From NCBI GenBank assembly GCA_009728235.1, contig WNZI01000028.1, positions 1 through 42,389 on the forward strand: a DNA stretch of 42,389 nt, written 5' to 3'. A program made the position numbers and the translations under genes. The notes under the pieces are model-generated. The model saw only the letters and a list, made by a program, of their open reading frames with translations, ran no database searches and was not told the DNA's origin. Shown here one piece after another: positions 26,486 through 35,352 of this stretch. Origin of the DNA: Vibrio cholerae. Lineage in GTDB: Bacteria > Actinomycetota > Actinomycetes > Actinomycetales > Micrococcaceae. The first letter of the stretch is position 1. Every line of letters begins with the position of its first letter.

Positions 26486-27453
26486 TGGCCTCGACCACGA
26501 AGGACGCCGCTGCCGGCACCACACAGGGCAGCGGCGCCACCGTCATCGCCGCCGGGACGTTGTGCTGGCGGATCGAGAAGGGCCTGCTCGAGGTCCTCAT
26601 CATCCACCGCCCCCGCTACAAGGACTGGTCCTGGCCGAAGGGAAAGCTCGATCCGGGAGAGACGACCCCGGAATGCGCCGTCCGTGAGACCTTCGAGGAG
26701 GTTGGGCTGAGCGTCACGCTCGGCATCCCGCTGGCGACCATCAGCTACACCGTCTCCTCGGGCGACAAGGTCGTGCACTACTGGGCGGCGAGGACCCAGC
26801 GGCTGGTCCCCGCGCCCGACGGCAAGGAGGTGGACCGCCTGCAATGGGTCTCCCCTGACCGGGCGCGCGAACTGCTCAGCAACCCGTCCGACATCGAGCC
26901 CCTCGACGCCCTCGTCGACGCGCATCACGGCAGGGACCTGCAGACGTGGCCGCTGATCGTGGTCCGGCATGCGAAGGCGAAGCCGCGGTCCTCCTGGAGC
27001 AGGGCGGAGGGTGAGAGGCCGCTGGCGGCTACCGGCCGGCGCCAGGCCACTGCGGTGAGCCGCCTGCTGCAGGCGTGGAGCCCCGAGCGCGTGGTCAGCA
27101 GTCCCTGGGTGCGGTGCGTCCAGACGGTCTCGCCGTACGTGAACCAGCGCAGCGCCAAGCTGAAGCTGGTGGATGCGCTCACCGAGCACGACGCTGCGCG
27201 CAAGCCTGGGCGAGCCAGGAGCGCCGTCGAGCGGGTCTTCGACAAGCGGAGGCCTGTCGCGCTCTGCACCCACCGGCCCGTCCTGCCCCTGGTGTTCTCC
27301 GTGCTGGCCGGTCACATGTCCGGTCGGCTGCGATCACTGCTGCCGGTGGAGGACCCGTATCTCGCGCCAGGGGAGGCCGTGATCTGCCAGGTGAGCAGCG
27401 CGAACCAGGGGCGCATCGTCTCCGTGGAGCAGTTCCGCGCCTACGACGACTGA
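26485..27453 (+). CDS. mutT1: Nudix hydrolase fused to histidine phosphatase (MutT1-like)
   Basis: A 322-residue two-domain protein. The Nudix domain (about 15-145) carries a complete Nudix box in GKLDPGETTPECAVRETFEE, then VG. The C-terminal histidine-phosphatase domain (about 155-320) begins LIVVRHAKAKPRSSW, with RHAK as catalytic motif and LCTHRPVLPLV as the second His region. Mycobacterial MutT1 with this layout hydrolyses 8-oxo-GTP and dinucleoside polyphosphates. It starts 1 nt inside the ppk1 stop, so it is translationally coupled. Confidence 0.9.
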   Translation: MASTTKDAAAGTTQGSGATVIAAGTLCWRIEKGLLEVLIIHRPRYKDWSWPKGKLDPGETTPECAVRETFEEVGLSVTLGIPLATISYTVSSGDKVVHYWAARTQRLVPAPDGKEVDRLQWVSPDRARELLSNPSDIEPLDALVDAHHGRDLQTWPLIVVRHAKAKPRSSWSRAEGERPLAATGRRQATAVSRLLQAWSPERVVSSPWVRCVQTVSPYVNQRSAKLKLVDALTEHDAARKPGRARSAVERVFDKRRPVALCTHRPVLPLVFSVLAGHMSGRLRSLLPVEDPYLAPGEAVICQVSSANQGRIVSVEQFRAYDD

Positions 27454-27507
27454 CGCGCGGTCCTGACCACGGACAGGTACCGCACCGGACGCGGGCTGCC
27501 GCAGAGG

Positions 27508-27738
27508 TCAGCTCTCCTCGGGCGTTGCCTCACCCTTGTCCTCTTCGCTCCCGTCCTTCGTGCCCTGACGGTACTCGTCGACAGGGCTGAGCCCCGCTAC
27601 CTGCTGGCCGGCGTTCAGGGACGACGTGGTGCTGGTCGCGGACGACGCGTCGGCACCCCCGGTCGTCGCCTCCTCGGGAACGTTGATGTCCTGACGCAGG
27701 TGTGAGCTGTCGGGCAGCGGCCCGTCGATGGATGTCAT
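27508..27738 (-). CDS. Small acidic hypothetical protein
   Basis: A 76-residue frame from ATG 27738. The product is polar and low in hydrophobics, with a Ser/Thr/Ala-rich middle and an acidic tail (DGSEEDKGEATPEES). It contains SPVDEYRQGTKDG near the end. It is probably intrinsically disordered. No ribosome-binding site is obvious and no family is recognised. It is placed here because the stretch has no better frame and convergent spacing to mutT1 is normal. Confidence 0.5.
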   Translation of the reverse strand: MTSIDGPLPDSSHLRQDINVPEEATTGGADASSATSTTSSLNAGQQVAGLSPVDEYRQGTKDGSEEDKGEATPEES

Positions 27739-27855
27739 GCCGTCAAGGGAAACAGAGCAAGGGAACGGTCGAGCACAGAAGACGACTCCGAGAATTCACT
27801 GGCGGGATGACGGCAGATCCGTTCAGCGGTCCGACCGCCGCTGTACCTTCGGTTC

Positions 27856-28577
27856 ATGACCACCGCGCAGGCCCGCGACCTGACCTTCGGCGCAGCGGTA
27901 CACGTGGCCCGCTTCGCGTCATCCTGGGCGGGCTGGCCATCGCACCGTCGCTCGGTATCCGAGGTTGGTACGCCGGACTCTTCGTGAACCTGCTCTGCTG
28001 TCTGTTCGCGGCCGGTCTGGTGACCTACTACGGGCTGTGGGCGCGGATCGGTATCACCCGGCTCCGTGCCTCGCCGGCCGCCACACTGTTCGTCCTGGCG
28101 CTCCTCCTGGAGGCGCTGGCGTGGATCCTTCCGGCGGGGCTCGATGTCACCCCTCCCGGAGCGGGCCTCTGGGCACTGACTCTCCTTCTGGTCGGCTTCA
28201 ACGAGGAGCTCGTCAGTCGGGGTGTGGTCCTCGAGCGGTTGAGCCGGAGCTACGAAGCGGTACCCGCCGTGGTTCTGACGGGAGTGCTCTTCGGCCTGCA
28301 GCACCTGTCCCTGTTCGCAACGACCGACCGTGGCACCTACGACATCCTCACCAATGTCCTCCTTTCGGGAATCGTGGGTTTCGCCATGGCTGCTTTCCAG
28401 CACCGCTTCCACTGGATCCTCCCGCTCATCCTCGTGCACGCCCTCGCGGACTTCACCGCCATCCACGCGAAGGAGCCGCATGGCGACGTGTTCGCGGCCG
28501 CCACCGCCGTCGTGTTCCTCGCTTTCGGTGTCCTCGCGCTCAGGTCCCCCCTCAGGGGTGGTGCGTCCCACCCCTGA
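27856..28577 (+). pseudogene. CPBP-family intramembrane metalloprotease, one-base frameshift near 27908
   Basis: CAAX-protease/bacteriocin-processing (CPBP) membrane protease. The body reads from PLRVILGGLAIAPSLG to 28577, with several helices. The three catalytic motifs are EELVSRG (EExxxR), FGLQHL (FxxxH) and ILVHALADF (HxxxD-like). The open frame continues upstream of 27909 but with poor coding character. A different frame from ATG 27856 (TTAQARDLTFGAAVHVA) has high third-position GC and joins PLRVILGG cleanly if one base is missing at 27907-27910. This gives about 240 residues. An intact gene starting at ATG 27807 is the alternative. The target is unknown. Confidence 0.7.
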
Positions 28578-28583
28578 GGGGGG
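28546..28583 (+). terminator. Strong hairpin overlapping the protease stop codon
   Basis: A perfect 16-bp inverted repeat (CCCCCCTCAGGGGTGG and its complement) with loop TGCGTC. The 5' arm codes for the last residues of the protease and the stop lies in the 3' arm. There is no T run, which is common for high-GC terminators. Confidence 0.7.
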
Positions 28584-28741
28584 ACCGGATCGCGCACCGG
28601 CGGGCCGAGGACGGGGAACGATTCACGAGGAGTCACCCCCACCGTCACCGCTCCCGCCTCCACGGTTCATGCCCCGTTCACCCCCGTTACCTAGTGTTGG
28701 TCCCTCATGCCGGGAGCACCACCGAGGACAGGACAGCAGCC

Positions 28742-28981
28742 ATGGCCGATGTGAAGGGACTCGTACGCGGACTCGCACCGCACGAGATCGAGGAGATCCA
28801 CAGCATCGGACCCACGGGGCCGCTGACACCGAAGCTCCTGCACGCGATCGACCGCGCCGCCGGTGGCCCGGGCGAGGGCCGCGGCTACTACGTGTACGGC
28901 AGGGCTTCCGACAGTGACCGGCCCCGCCCGTTCGTCCTCCGCGACGACGTGTGCTCCGAGCTGTTCAGCGCACAGCACTGA
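28742..28981 (+). CDS. Small conserved-looking hypothetical protein
   Basis: A 79-residue frame from ATG 28742. MADVKGLVRGLAPHEIEEI is followed by a Pro/Gly-rich centre (GPTGPLTPKLLHAIDRA) and GYYVYGRASDSDR, then LRDDVCSELF. It has mixed charge, no signal peptide and no membrane helix. Upstream positions of the same frame belong to a shadow of the protease. Composition fits a real soluble protein, but the family is not recognised and the ribosome-binding site is weak. Confidence 0.55.
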   Translation: MADVKGLVRGLAPHEIEEIHSIGPTGPLTPKLLHAIDRAAGGPGEGRGYYVYGRASDSDRPRPFVLRDDVCSELFSAQH

Positions 28982-29009
28982 CTCCTCCTGCGCCGACGGC
29001 GCAGAGGCG

Positions 29010-29824
29010 ATGTTCGTGCGATCGGTGGACGTCGGGGACGATGATGGGGTGCACTCCTCGAGCATCCGGACAGCAGACCAGCCGCCACGTGGCGCGCTCG
29101 ACGGCGTCACCCTCCGCCTTCACCGCATCGGAACGGCGGATGTCCCGACGGTCCCCCTGCTGGTGCCGGTCCTCGACGACGGTGAACGAGCCAGGGCCGC
29201 GCGCACCGGCGATCCTGCCGCGGCCTCGTCCTTCATCAGCGGGCGCTACCTGATGCGACGGCTCATCGCGGAGATCCTCGACGTCGACCCCGGCCTACCC
29301 GTCTCGCGCTTCGCTTGTCCACGCTGCACCCCCGCGCTGGGTACGACCGACCACGGCCGGCCCGGCTACACCGTCGACGGTGAACTGCTACCCATCCTCC
29401 CCAGCCTCTCCAGGGCCGGCGGCTTCGTCCTGCTGGGCATCCTCGACCGGCGCGCGCTCCGGCCCGGATGCCGCCGGCGGACACCGGCCGGCTCTCCCGG
29501 CCCGCCGCCGACGAAGTGAACGCACCCGGCTTCGGCGTCGACCTCGAATCCGTGCACCGCACCGACTTCGAGGGCTTCGACGATGTCGCGCTGACCAGGG
29601 ACGAGGGTGCTGCGGTCGGGGTGCTGCCGGAACCACTCCGAGCAGCAGCGCGCGCCCGGTTCTGGGCGCGGAAGGAAGCACTGGCCAAAGCCCTCGGGAC
29701 CGGCTTCCTCGACCACGAGCCCAACGAGATCGGGGTCCTGAGAGACACGAGGATCAGCGACGTCCCCGAGATCGGGCTCACACTCGGGGACGCGGGGCTG
29801 GTGGCCGCCGTCGCCGTCGTCTGA
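29010..29824 (+). pseudogene. 4'-phosphopantetheinyl transferase (Sfp type), one-base frameshift near 29455
   Basis: Transfers 4'-phosphopantetheine from CoA to a carrier-protein serine. The first part gives SSFISGRYLMRRLIAEILDV, PGYTVDGE and SLSRAGGFVLLGILD. The frame is then lost around 29445-29467, and another frame continues with the catalytic GFGVDLESV and the FWARKEALAKALG (WxxKEA) motif to 29824. One missing base unites them into about 271 residues. It is encoded convergent with the M1 peptidase-NRPS pair, whose carrier domain needs exactly this modification. The start is uncertain (ATG 29010 with AGAGG, or GTG 29049). Confidence 0.8.
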
Positions 29825-29866
29825 TCTCCCGTACCGCCGGCACCGCTCGTCCGTCGGCGCACGGGA

Positions 29867-31234
29867 TCACAGTGCGGGAAGCTGCGCCGAGAAGAGCCAC
29901 GGCGCGAGCAGCGCTTCCACACCGACGCCCGGAAGGGCTGTTTCTGCGAGCGCGATGAAGTCCGACGTGGTTGCCGAACGGAACCGGAACTCCTCGGACC
30001 ACGACCGCAGGAGCAGGAAGAAGTCGTCGTCGCCCGCGGCGCTGCGCAGGGCCTGCAGCGCGAGGGCCCCACGCTTGTAGAGGCGGTCGTCGAACATGTC
30101 GACCGCCCCCGGGTCGCCGACCACGAGATCCTGCGGTTCACGGGCGAGCCGTTCGTGCGTGGCGCGTGCATGCGCGAGCACCGTCGTGGAACCGCTGGCC
30201 TCGGACCAGATCCACTCGGCGTAGCAGGCGAAGCCCTCGTGCAACCAGATGTCCTGCCACCGGGCTGCCGTGACGGAGTTCCCGAACCACTGGTGGGCCA
30301 GCTCGTGCGCAATCAGGCGCTGGGCGTCCCAGCCCTCGTCGAGGTGGTTCCGGCCGATGATGGACAGCGTCTGCGCCTCGAGCGGGATCTCGAGTTCGTC
30401 GTCGGCGACCACCACGAGGTACTGGGGGAAGGGGTACGGGCCGAAACGCTGCTCGAAGGCGGACATCATCTCGTGGTTGCGGGCCAGTGAGGCCCGGGCG
30501 ACGGGAGCGAGGGCCGGCGGCACCGCGGCGTACTGGGGCACGGGCGCATCCGGGTCGCGCAGCCCTCCCTGCGCGGGCAGGCCGACCGCAGGCTGCGCCG
30601 GATCGTTGAGCCCGATGAGATCGTAGCGCCCGATCTGCACGGTCGCGAGGTAGCTGGCCATGGGCTCGGCCTGCTCGTACACCCAGGTGGTCCGGCTCGA
30701 CTTGGCGACGCTCGTCACGAGGACGCCGTTGCAGACGGCGCGGTAACCGGCGTCCGTCGTGACGGTGAACCGGTAGGCGGCCTTGTGGGAAGGGTGGTCG
30801 TTGCAGGGAAACCAGGACGGCGCACCGGTCGGCTGGCCTGCGACGAGGACCCCGTCCGTGAGTTCCTCCCAGCCGACGTCGCCCCAGATCCCTGAGATCG
30901 GACCCGGCGTGCCCTCGTACCTGATGTCGAGGCGGAACTCGGCGTCGTGGGGGACTCCGTCACGGAAGGCGATGACGAGCTTCCCACCGCGATCCTTGAA
31001 CGAACGGACCCGCACCGTGTCCGACGTGACCTTGGTGGTGCGCAGACCGCTCAGGTCGAGCTCGAGCTGCCGCAGGTCCCGCTGGGCGGTCACGGTGAGG
31101 ACAGCACGACCCGACAGGCGGTTGCTGGCGAGTTTGTACTCGAGTGTGAGGTCGTAGTGCCCCACGTAGTAGGCGGTGCTGCCGTTGGCGGGTGTATACG
31201 GATCAGGCGCGCCATCCTTGGAGCTACCCCTCAC
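29867..31234 (-). CDS. M1-family zinc aminopeptidase
   Basis: A 455-residue metallopeptidase of the aminopeptidase N family, shorter than the 850-residue type because the C-terminal helical domain is absent. From GTG 31234 the N-terminal beta domain leads to the zinc site HELAHQWFGN (His310, Glu311, His314) and WLHEGF (Glu333), with Tyr386 in LYKRGAL as the likely transition-state Tyr. No signal peptide is seen. It overlaps the upstream NRPS stop by 4 nt, so it is translationally coupled. Epsilon-poly-lysine degrading enzymes in Streptomyces are Zn aminopeptidases, so trimming or self-protection against the polymer is a reasonable inference. Confidence 0.9.
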   Translation of the reverse strand: MRGSSKDGAPDPYTPANGSTAYYVGHYDLTLEYKLASNRLSGRAVLTVTAQRDLRQLELDLSGLRTTKVTSDTVRVRSFKDRGGKLVIAFRDGVPHDAEFRLDIRYEGTPGPISGIWGDVGWEELTDGVLVAGQPTGAPSWFPCNDHPSHKAAYRFTVTTDAGYRAVCNGVLVTSVAKSSRTTWVYEQAEPMASYLATVQIGRYDLIGLNDPAQPAVGLPAQGGLRDPDAPVPQYAAVPPALAPVARASLARNHEMMSAFEQRFGPYPFPQYLVVVADDELEIPLEAQTLSIIGRNHLDEGWDAQRLIAHELAHQWFGNSVTAARWQDIWLHEGFACYAEWIWSEASGSTTVLAHARATHERLAREPQDLVVGDPGAVDMFDDRLYKRGALALQALRSAAGDDDFFLLLRSWSEEFRFRSATTSDFIALAETALPGVGVEALLAPWLFSAQLPAL

Positions 31235-34200
31235 GCACCGTCCCCCGGACCGGACCAGGACCTGACGGGGTTGCCCATCCAGTAGGTTCCCGCCGGCACG
31301 GTCTCGCCCCGCATGACGAGCGACGCCGGTCCCACGGTGGCACCGGCGGCGATGTCCGCAGCGGGCAGGATCACGCTGTGCGGACCGAGGGTTGCGCCGG
31401 CGGCGAGCTCCACGGTGTCCATGCTCATGATCCTGTCATGGAAGAGATGGGTCTGCACGACACAGCCGCGATTGACGGTGGAGCCGTCCCCGAGCACCAC
31501 GAGATCGGCCTCCGGCAGCCAGTAGCTCTCGCACCAGACCCCGCGCCCGATGCGGGAGCCCAGAGCACGCAGCCACCAGACCAGGGCAGGAGTGCCGCTG
31601 GCCGCCCGGGCGAACCACGGTGCGCTGACGCTCTCGATGAAGGTGTCCACCACCTCGTTGCGCCAGATGAACGAGCTCCACAGCGGGTGCTCACCCGCCC
31701 GGATCCTCCCGACGAGGAGCCACTTCGCGAGGACGGCGCTCCCGGCTGCCACCGCACCGATCACCATGAAGACGGCTCCGCTGAGCGCCGCAGCCAGCAG
31801 GTAGCCGCCCCACAGTGCCAGTGCGTCGAAAGCCACGAGGGACACCGCGGCCAGCATGACCGTGAGGATGATCGGCACGATGCGGCAGATCTCCCAGAAG
31901 GCCCGGGCAGCTCTGAGCCGGCCCGACGGCTGGAAGGTGCGGCGCAGGTCGCCTGTCGCGGCGAGCCTGCGCAGTCGTGAGGGCGGACTGCCCAGCCACG
32001 AACTGCCGGCCTTCGCCTTCGCCGGTGTCGCCGAGAGGACGGCGACGAGCGAGTTCTTGGGGACGCGCCGTCCTGCGGACGTCATGCCCGAGTTGCCGAG
32101 GAAGGCGCGCCGTCCGATCTTGGCGGGCGCGATCCGGAGGTAACCGCCGCCGAGCTCGTAGGAGGCCACCATGGTGTCGTCCGCGAGGAATGCGCCTTCA
32201 TTGATGGTGGTCATCGAGGGAATCAGCAGCACGGTGGAGGCTTCCACGTTCTTGCCGACCCGCGCGCCGAGCAGCCTCAGCCACACGGGCGTGAACAGGC
32301 TCGCATAGAGGGGGAAGAGGAGATCGCGGGCGAGGTCGAGGACGCGCTCGGTGGCCCAGATCTGCCAACCGATCCGGCTGCGCGTCGCGAAATGCCCCTC
32401 GCGCAGGCCGATCGAGAGCAGACGCACCGTAGCGAGGACGAGGACCGCATTCAGGACGAACCACAGGATCGCGGTGAGGACCACCCAACCCGCCACGGAC
32501 GGCCAGGCGGCGGACAGCGACGGCGCTCCGCGGAGCGCCGCGACTACGGGCAGGCACGCGACGACGGCGGCGAGGAACGGGAGGAGCGCGAGGACACCCG
32601 ACGCGGCCGCTGACAGCAGGAAGGTGGCCCGTGAGCGCATCGGTGACGGCGCGGGCGGACCGATCGGCCAGTCCTGCTTGGCCTTGCCCGCCCGCACAGC
32701 GGGCGAGCCGGAGACGAGGTGGCCCGGCTTGACGGTGCCGTGGACCGCGGACCCGGGGGCGACCTCGGCCCCTGCCCCGATGCGCGCTCCCGGCATCAGC
32801 GTGCTCCGGGCACGGACGACGGCGCCGGCCCCTACGGAGATCGCACCGATGTGCACGCGATCCCCGTCGATCCACCAGCCCGACAGATCGACTTCCGGTT
32901 CGACCGACGCTCCGGCTCCGAGGGTCAGCAGGCCGGTGACGGGCGGAACGGAGTGGAGGGCGACGTCGGGCCCGATCGTCGCACCGAGTGCACGGGCATA
33001 GATCGGCACCCAGGGCGCGCTCGCGAGGCTGACCGCGCCGACGCCGTCCGAGATCTGCTCGGCGAGCCACAGCCTGAGATGGACCTTCCCGGACCGGGGG
33101 TAGACGCCCGGCTCCACGCGACGCAGCAGCAGTCGGGCGGCGAGGACGGACAGCGCCATGCGACCGAACGGACTGACGAAGACGAGCCAGGACAGGGTGA
33201 CCCAGCCCCAGGACAGGGTGGGGGCTTCCGTGAGGACGCCGAGTGCGGCAAGCACATTGGTGGCGATCATCGCGTAGGTGAGCCACCGCATCCCGGAGAG
33301 GATCTGGAGAGGCAGGCCCATGAGGGTCTGGAAGACCTGTGACTTCCGTGCGGTGATCCGGACGGCGCGGGCGGGCGCCGCCCGGGTCCGACCGCCGTCG
33401 CCCGTGCTCGCCGCGAAAGCCGCGAGGGCGCCGAGCCGCGGGTGCGCATAGATGTCCCCGACGGTGACCACGGGATACCTCGCGCGGATCAGGGAGACCA
33501 GGCGCGCGGCCGCGAGGGAGCCGCCGCCGTGCAGGAAGAAGTCGGCGTCCTCGTTCGCAGGCACCGATCCGAGCACGGCAGCCCACTGCTCGGCGATCCA
33601 CTGCGTCCGGGCGTCGAGGATGCCCGTGCTCGAGGCGTCACCGACGCCCTCGAGGGGCCAGGGCAGTGCGTACCGGTCCACCTTGCCGCTCGTCTTGGTG
33701 GGCAGCGCGTCGATCAGGGTCAGCAGCGGCACGAGAGCGGCCGGAAGCCGGTCCGCGAGCCGCTCGCGAAGAGCCGGAAGGTCGGGGACGGCGCCGGCAG
33801 CAACGAGGTACCCCACCAGCAGCTGGTTCCCGGACGGCGTCGTCTGCACCGCTGCGGCAGCACCGGCGATCCCGGGCAGGGACTGAAGGGCGGCGTCCAC
33901 CTCACCGAGCTCGATGCGGCGCCCTCCGAGCTTGACCTGGTCGTCCGCCCTGCCCACGAAGACCAGTCCAGCCTCCTCGAGCCGGACGAGATCCCCCGAG
34001 CGGTAGGCACGGTCCCAGCCGAGCGTGGGCATCGGGGCGTACTTCTCGGCGTCCTTCTCCGGATCCAGGTAGCGGGCCAGGCCTACTCCCCCGATGATGA
34101 GTTCGCCGGTCGAGCCCTCCGGCACCGGGACCCCGGATTCGTCGACCACGGCGAGGTCCCAGCCGTCCAGGGGAAGCCCGATACGCACGGGCCCCTCCCC

Positions 34201-35139
34201 ACCGAGGCGGGCGGCACAGGCGACGACGGTCGCCTCGGTGGGCCCGTAGGTGTTCCATACCTCGCGGTCGTGCACCGCGAGTCGCTGTGCGAGCTCCGGC
34301 GGACAGGCTTCACCGCCGAAGATGAGCAGGCGCACGTTCTCCAGCGCGTCGGACGGCCACAGGGCGGCGAGTGTCGGCACCGTGGAGACGACGGTGATAC
34401 CCCGGGAGACCAGCCATGGACCGAGGTCCACCCCGGTCCGGACGAGCGCGCGGGGTGCCGGCACGAGGCATGCGCCGTACCGCCACGCGAGCCACATCTC
34501 CTCGCACGAGGCGTCGAAGGCCACCGACAGTCCTGCGAGGACGCGGTCCGCCGGCCCGATGGGGTCGGGCTGCAGGAACAGCCGCGCCTCCGCGTCGACG
34601 AAGGCCGCCGCCGAACGGTGCGTGACGGCCACCCCCTTCGGCGTCCCGGTGGAGCCGGACGTGAAGATGATCCATGCGTCGTCCTCGGGGGTCGGCTCGC
34701 GCCGCCCGCCCGACCCGCCGGAGCCCCCGGTGAGCGCCAGACCCTGCCCGACGACGACAGCCGCCTTCGATTCCGCGAACACCGTGCGGGCGCGCTCGTC
34801 GGGGTCATCGGCGTCGACCGGCACGTAGGCCGCCCCGGCGGTGAGGACGCCGAGAATGGCGATGTAGAGCTCGTTGGTGCCGGAGGGGATCCGGATGCCG
34901 ACGGTGTCCCCCGCGCCGATGCCCGCCGCCCGGAGGGTCGCCGCGAACGAGTCGGCCGACGCGATCAGGTCGGCATAACTGAGGGCGTGCGCGCCGTCGT
35001 CGAGCGCGGAGGCATCGGGGTGGTCCGCGGCGGTGGCGCGCAGGATGTCGAGGAGCGTCCGTGGGTGCGGGGCGAGCCCGGAGGCCTGGAGTTGCGCGGA
35101 GTAGGGCGCCGGGGCTGTCTCGGACGAGGGGGTGATCAC
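31231..35139 (-). CDS. Pls/PosA-family membrane NRPS (poly-amino-acid synthetase), lysine predicted
   Basis: A single-module 1302-residue synthetase starting at GTG 35139. The adenylation domain (about 30-495) has IIFTSGSTGTPKGVAVTH, FDASCEEMW, NTYGPTEATVV, YRSGDLV and TSGKVDRY. The carrier domain has FFLHGGGSLAAARL with Ser541. The rest is a membrane region with about six helices (615-670, 838-910, 1085-1142) alternating with three left-handed beta-helix (hexapeptide) C-domains at about 720-815, 955-1040 and 1195-1290. This is the Pls architecture, which polymerises one amino acid without a thioesterase. Pocket residues aligned by hand to GrsA are D209, A210, E213, S252, I273, G275, T297, V305, V306 and K486. 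As I recall, this differs at one position from the bacitracin Lys code, so lysine is predicted. The actual polymer is not proven. Confidence 0.9.
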   Translation of the reverse strand: MITPSSETAPAPYSAQLQASGLAPHPRTLLDILRATAADHPDASALDDGAHALSYADLIASADSFAATLRAAGIGAGDTVGIRIPSGTNELYIAILGVLTAGAAYVPVDADDPDERARTVFAESKAAVVVGQGLALTGGSGGSGGRREPTPEDDAWIIFTSGSTGTPKGVAVTHRSAAAFVDAEARLFLQPDPIGPADRVLAGLSVAFDASCEEMWLAWRYGACLVPAPRALVRTGVDLGPWLVSRGITVVSTVPTLAALWPSDALENVRLLIFGGEACPPELAQRLAVHDREVWNTYGPTEATVVACAARLGGEGPVRIGLPLDGWDLAVVDESGVPVPEGSTGELIIGGVGLARYLDPEKDAEKYAPMPTLGWDRAYRSGDLVRLEEAGLVFVGRADDQVKLGGRRIELGEVDAALQSLPGIAGAAAAVQTTPSGNQLLVGYLVAAGAVPDLPALRERLADRLPAALVPLLTLIDALPTKTSGKVDRYALPWPLEGVGDASSTGILDARTQWIAEQWAAVLGSVPANEDADFFLHGGGSLAAARLVSLIRARYPVVTVGDIYAHPRLGALAAFAASTGDGGRTRAAPARAVRITARKSQVFQTLMGLPLQILSGMRWLTYAMIATNVLAALGVLTEAPTLSWGWVTLSWLVFVSPFGRMALSVLAARLLLRRVEPGVYPRSGKVHLRLWLAEQISDGVGAVSLASAPWVPIYARALGATIGPDVALHSVPPVTGLLTLGAGASVEPEVDLSGWWIDGDRVHIGAISVGAGAVVRARSTLMPGARIGAGAEVAPGSAVHGTVKPGHLVSGSPAVRAGKAKQDWPIGPPAPSPMRSRATFLLSAAASGVLALLPFLAAVVACLPVVAALRGAPSLSAAWPSVAGWVVLTAILWFVLNAVLVLATVRLLSIGLREGHFATRSRIGWQIWATERVLDLARDLLFPLYASLFTPVWLRLLGARVGKNVEASTVLLIPSMTTINEGAFLADDTMVASYELGGGYLRIAPAKIGRRAFLGNSGMTSAGRRVPKNSLVAVLSATPAKAKAGSSWLGSPPSRLRRLAATGDLRRTFQPSGRLRAARAFWEICRIVPIILTVMLAAVSLVAFDALALWGGYLLAAALSGAVFMVIGAVAAGSAVLAKWLLVGRIRAGEHPLWSSFIWRNEVVDTFIESVSAPWFARAASGTPALVWWLRALGSRIGRGVWCESYWLPEADLVVLGDGSTVNRGCVVQTHLFHDRIMSMDTVELAAGATLGPHSVILPAADIAAGATVGPASLVMRGETVPAGTYWMGNPVRSWSGPGDGA

Positions 35140-35191
35140 GACTGGAGTCTTCCGGTGGAAGGTGAACAGGAGGTTTCCGGCCTGCCTGTCC

Positions 35192-35275
35192 GGGCACTGG
35201 TTGGGGCACTGGTTGGGGCACTGGTTGGGGCACTGGTTGGGGCACTAGTTGGGGCACTGGTTGGGGCATTCGTTC
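35192..35275. repeat. 12-bp minisatellite between pls and thyA
   Basis: Seven tandem copies of GGGCACTGGTTG: copies 1-4 and 6 identical, copy 5 with one change (CTAGT), copy 7 degenerate (GGGCATTCGTTC). It starts 53 bp upstream of the NRPS start codon and ends 66 bp before the -10 of thyA, in the divergent promoter gap. No gene is encoded here. It may set promoter spacing or vary in copy number. Confidence 0.95.
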
Positions 35276-35340
35276 GGGCGAAGTCTACCGGGAGGGGCCC
35301 GGCGGCACCGACTGCGCAGGGCCCTCCCGGACCAGCGCCC

Positions 35341-35346
35341 TAGACT
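35341..35346 (+). promoter_or_regulatory. TAGACT -10 box for a probably leaderless thyA
   Basis: TAGACT ends 6 nt before the thyA GTG at 35353. GGAAGGG lies too close to the start to be a normal Shine-Dalgarno sequence, so transcription probably begins at the start codon. Confidence 0.5.
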
Positions 35347-35352
35347 GGAAGG

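Noticed and set aside
34805-35269. Minus-strand frame starting with PQPV repeats from the minisatellite
   Set aside because: It overlaps the NRPS start in a different frame and its only feature is the translated 12-bp repeat.
35192-35275. CRISPR array
   Set aside because: The 12-bp units are head to tail without spacers, and no cas genes are present.
33442-35343. Long plus-strand open frame of 633 codons opposite the NRPS
   Set aside because: It is an antisense shadow of the well-supported synthetase gene; its Arg/Gly/Asp-rich translation shows no domain.
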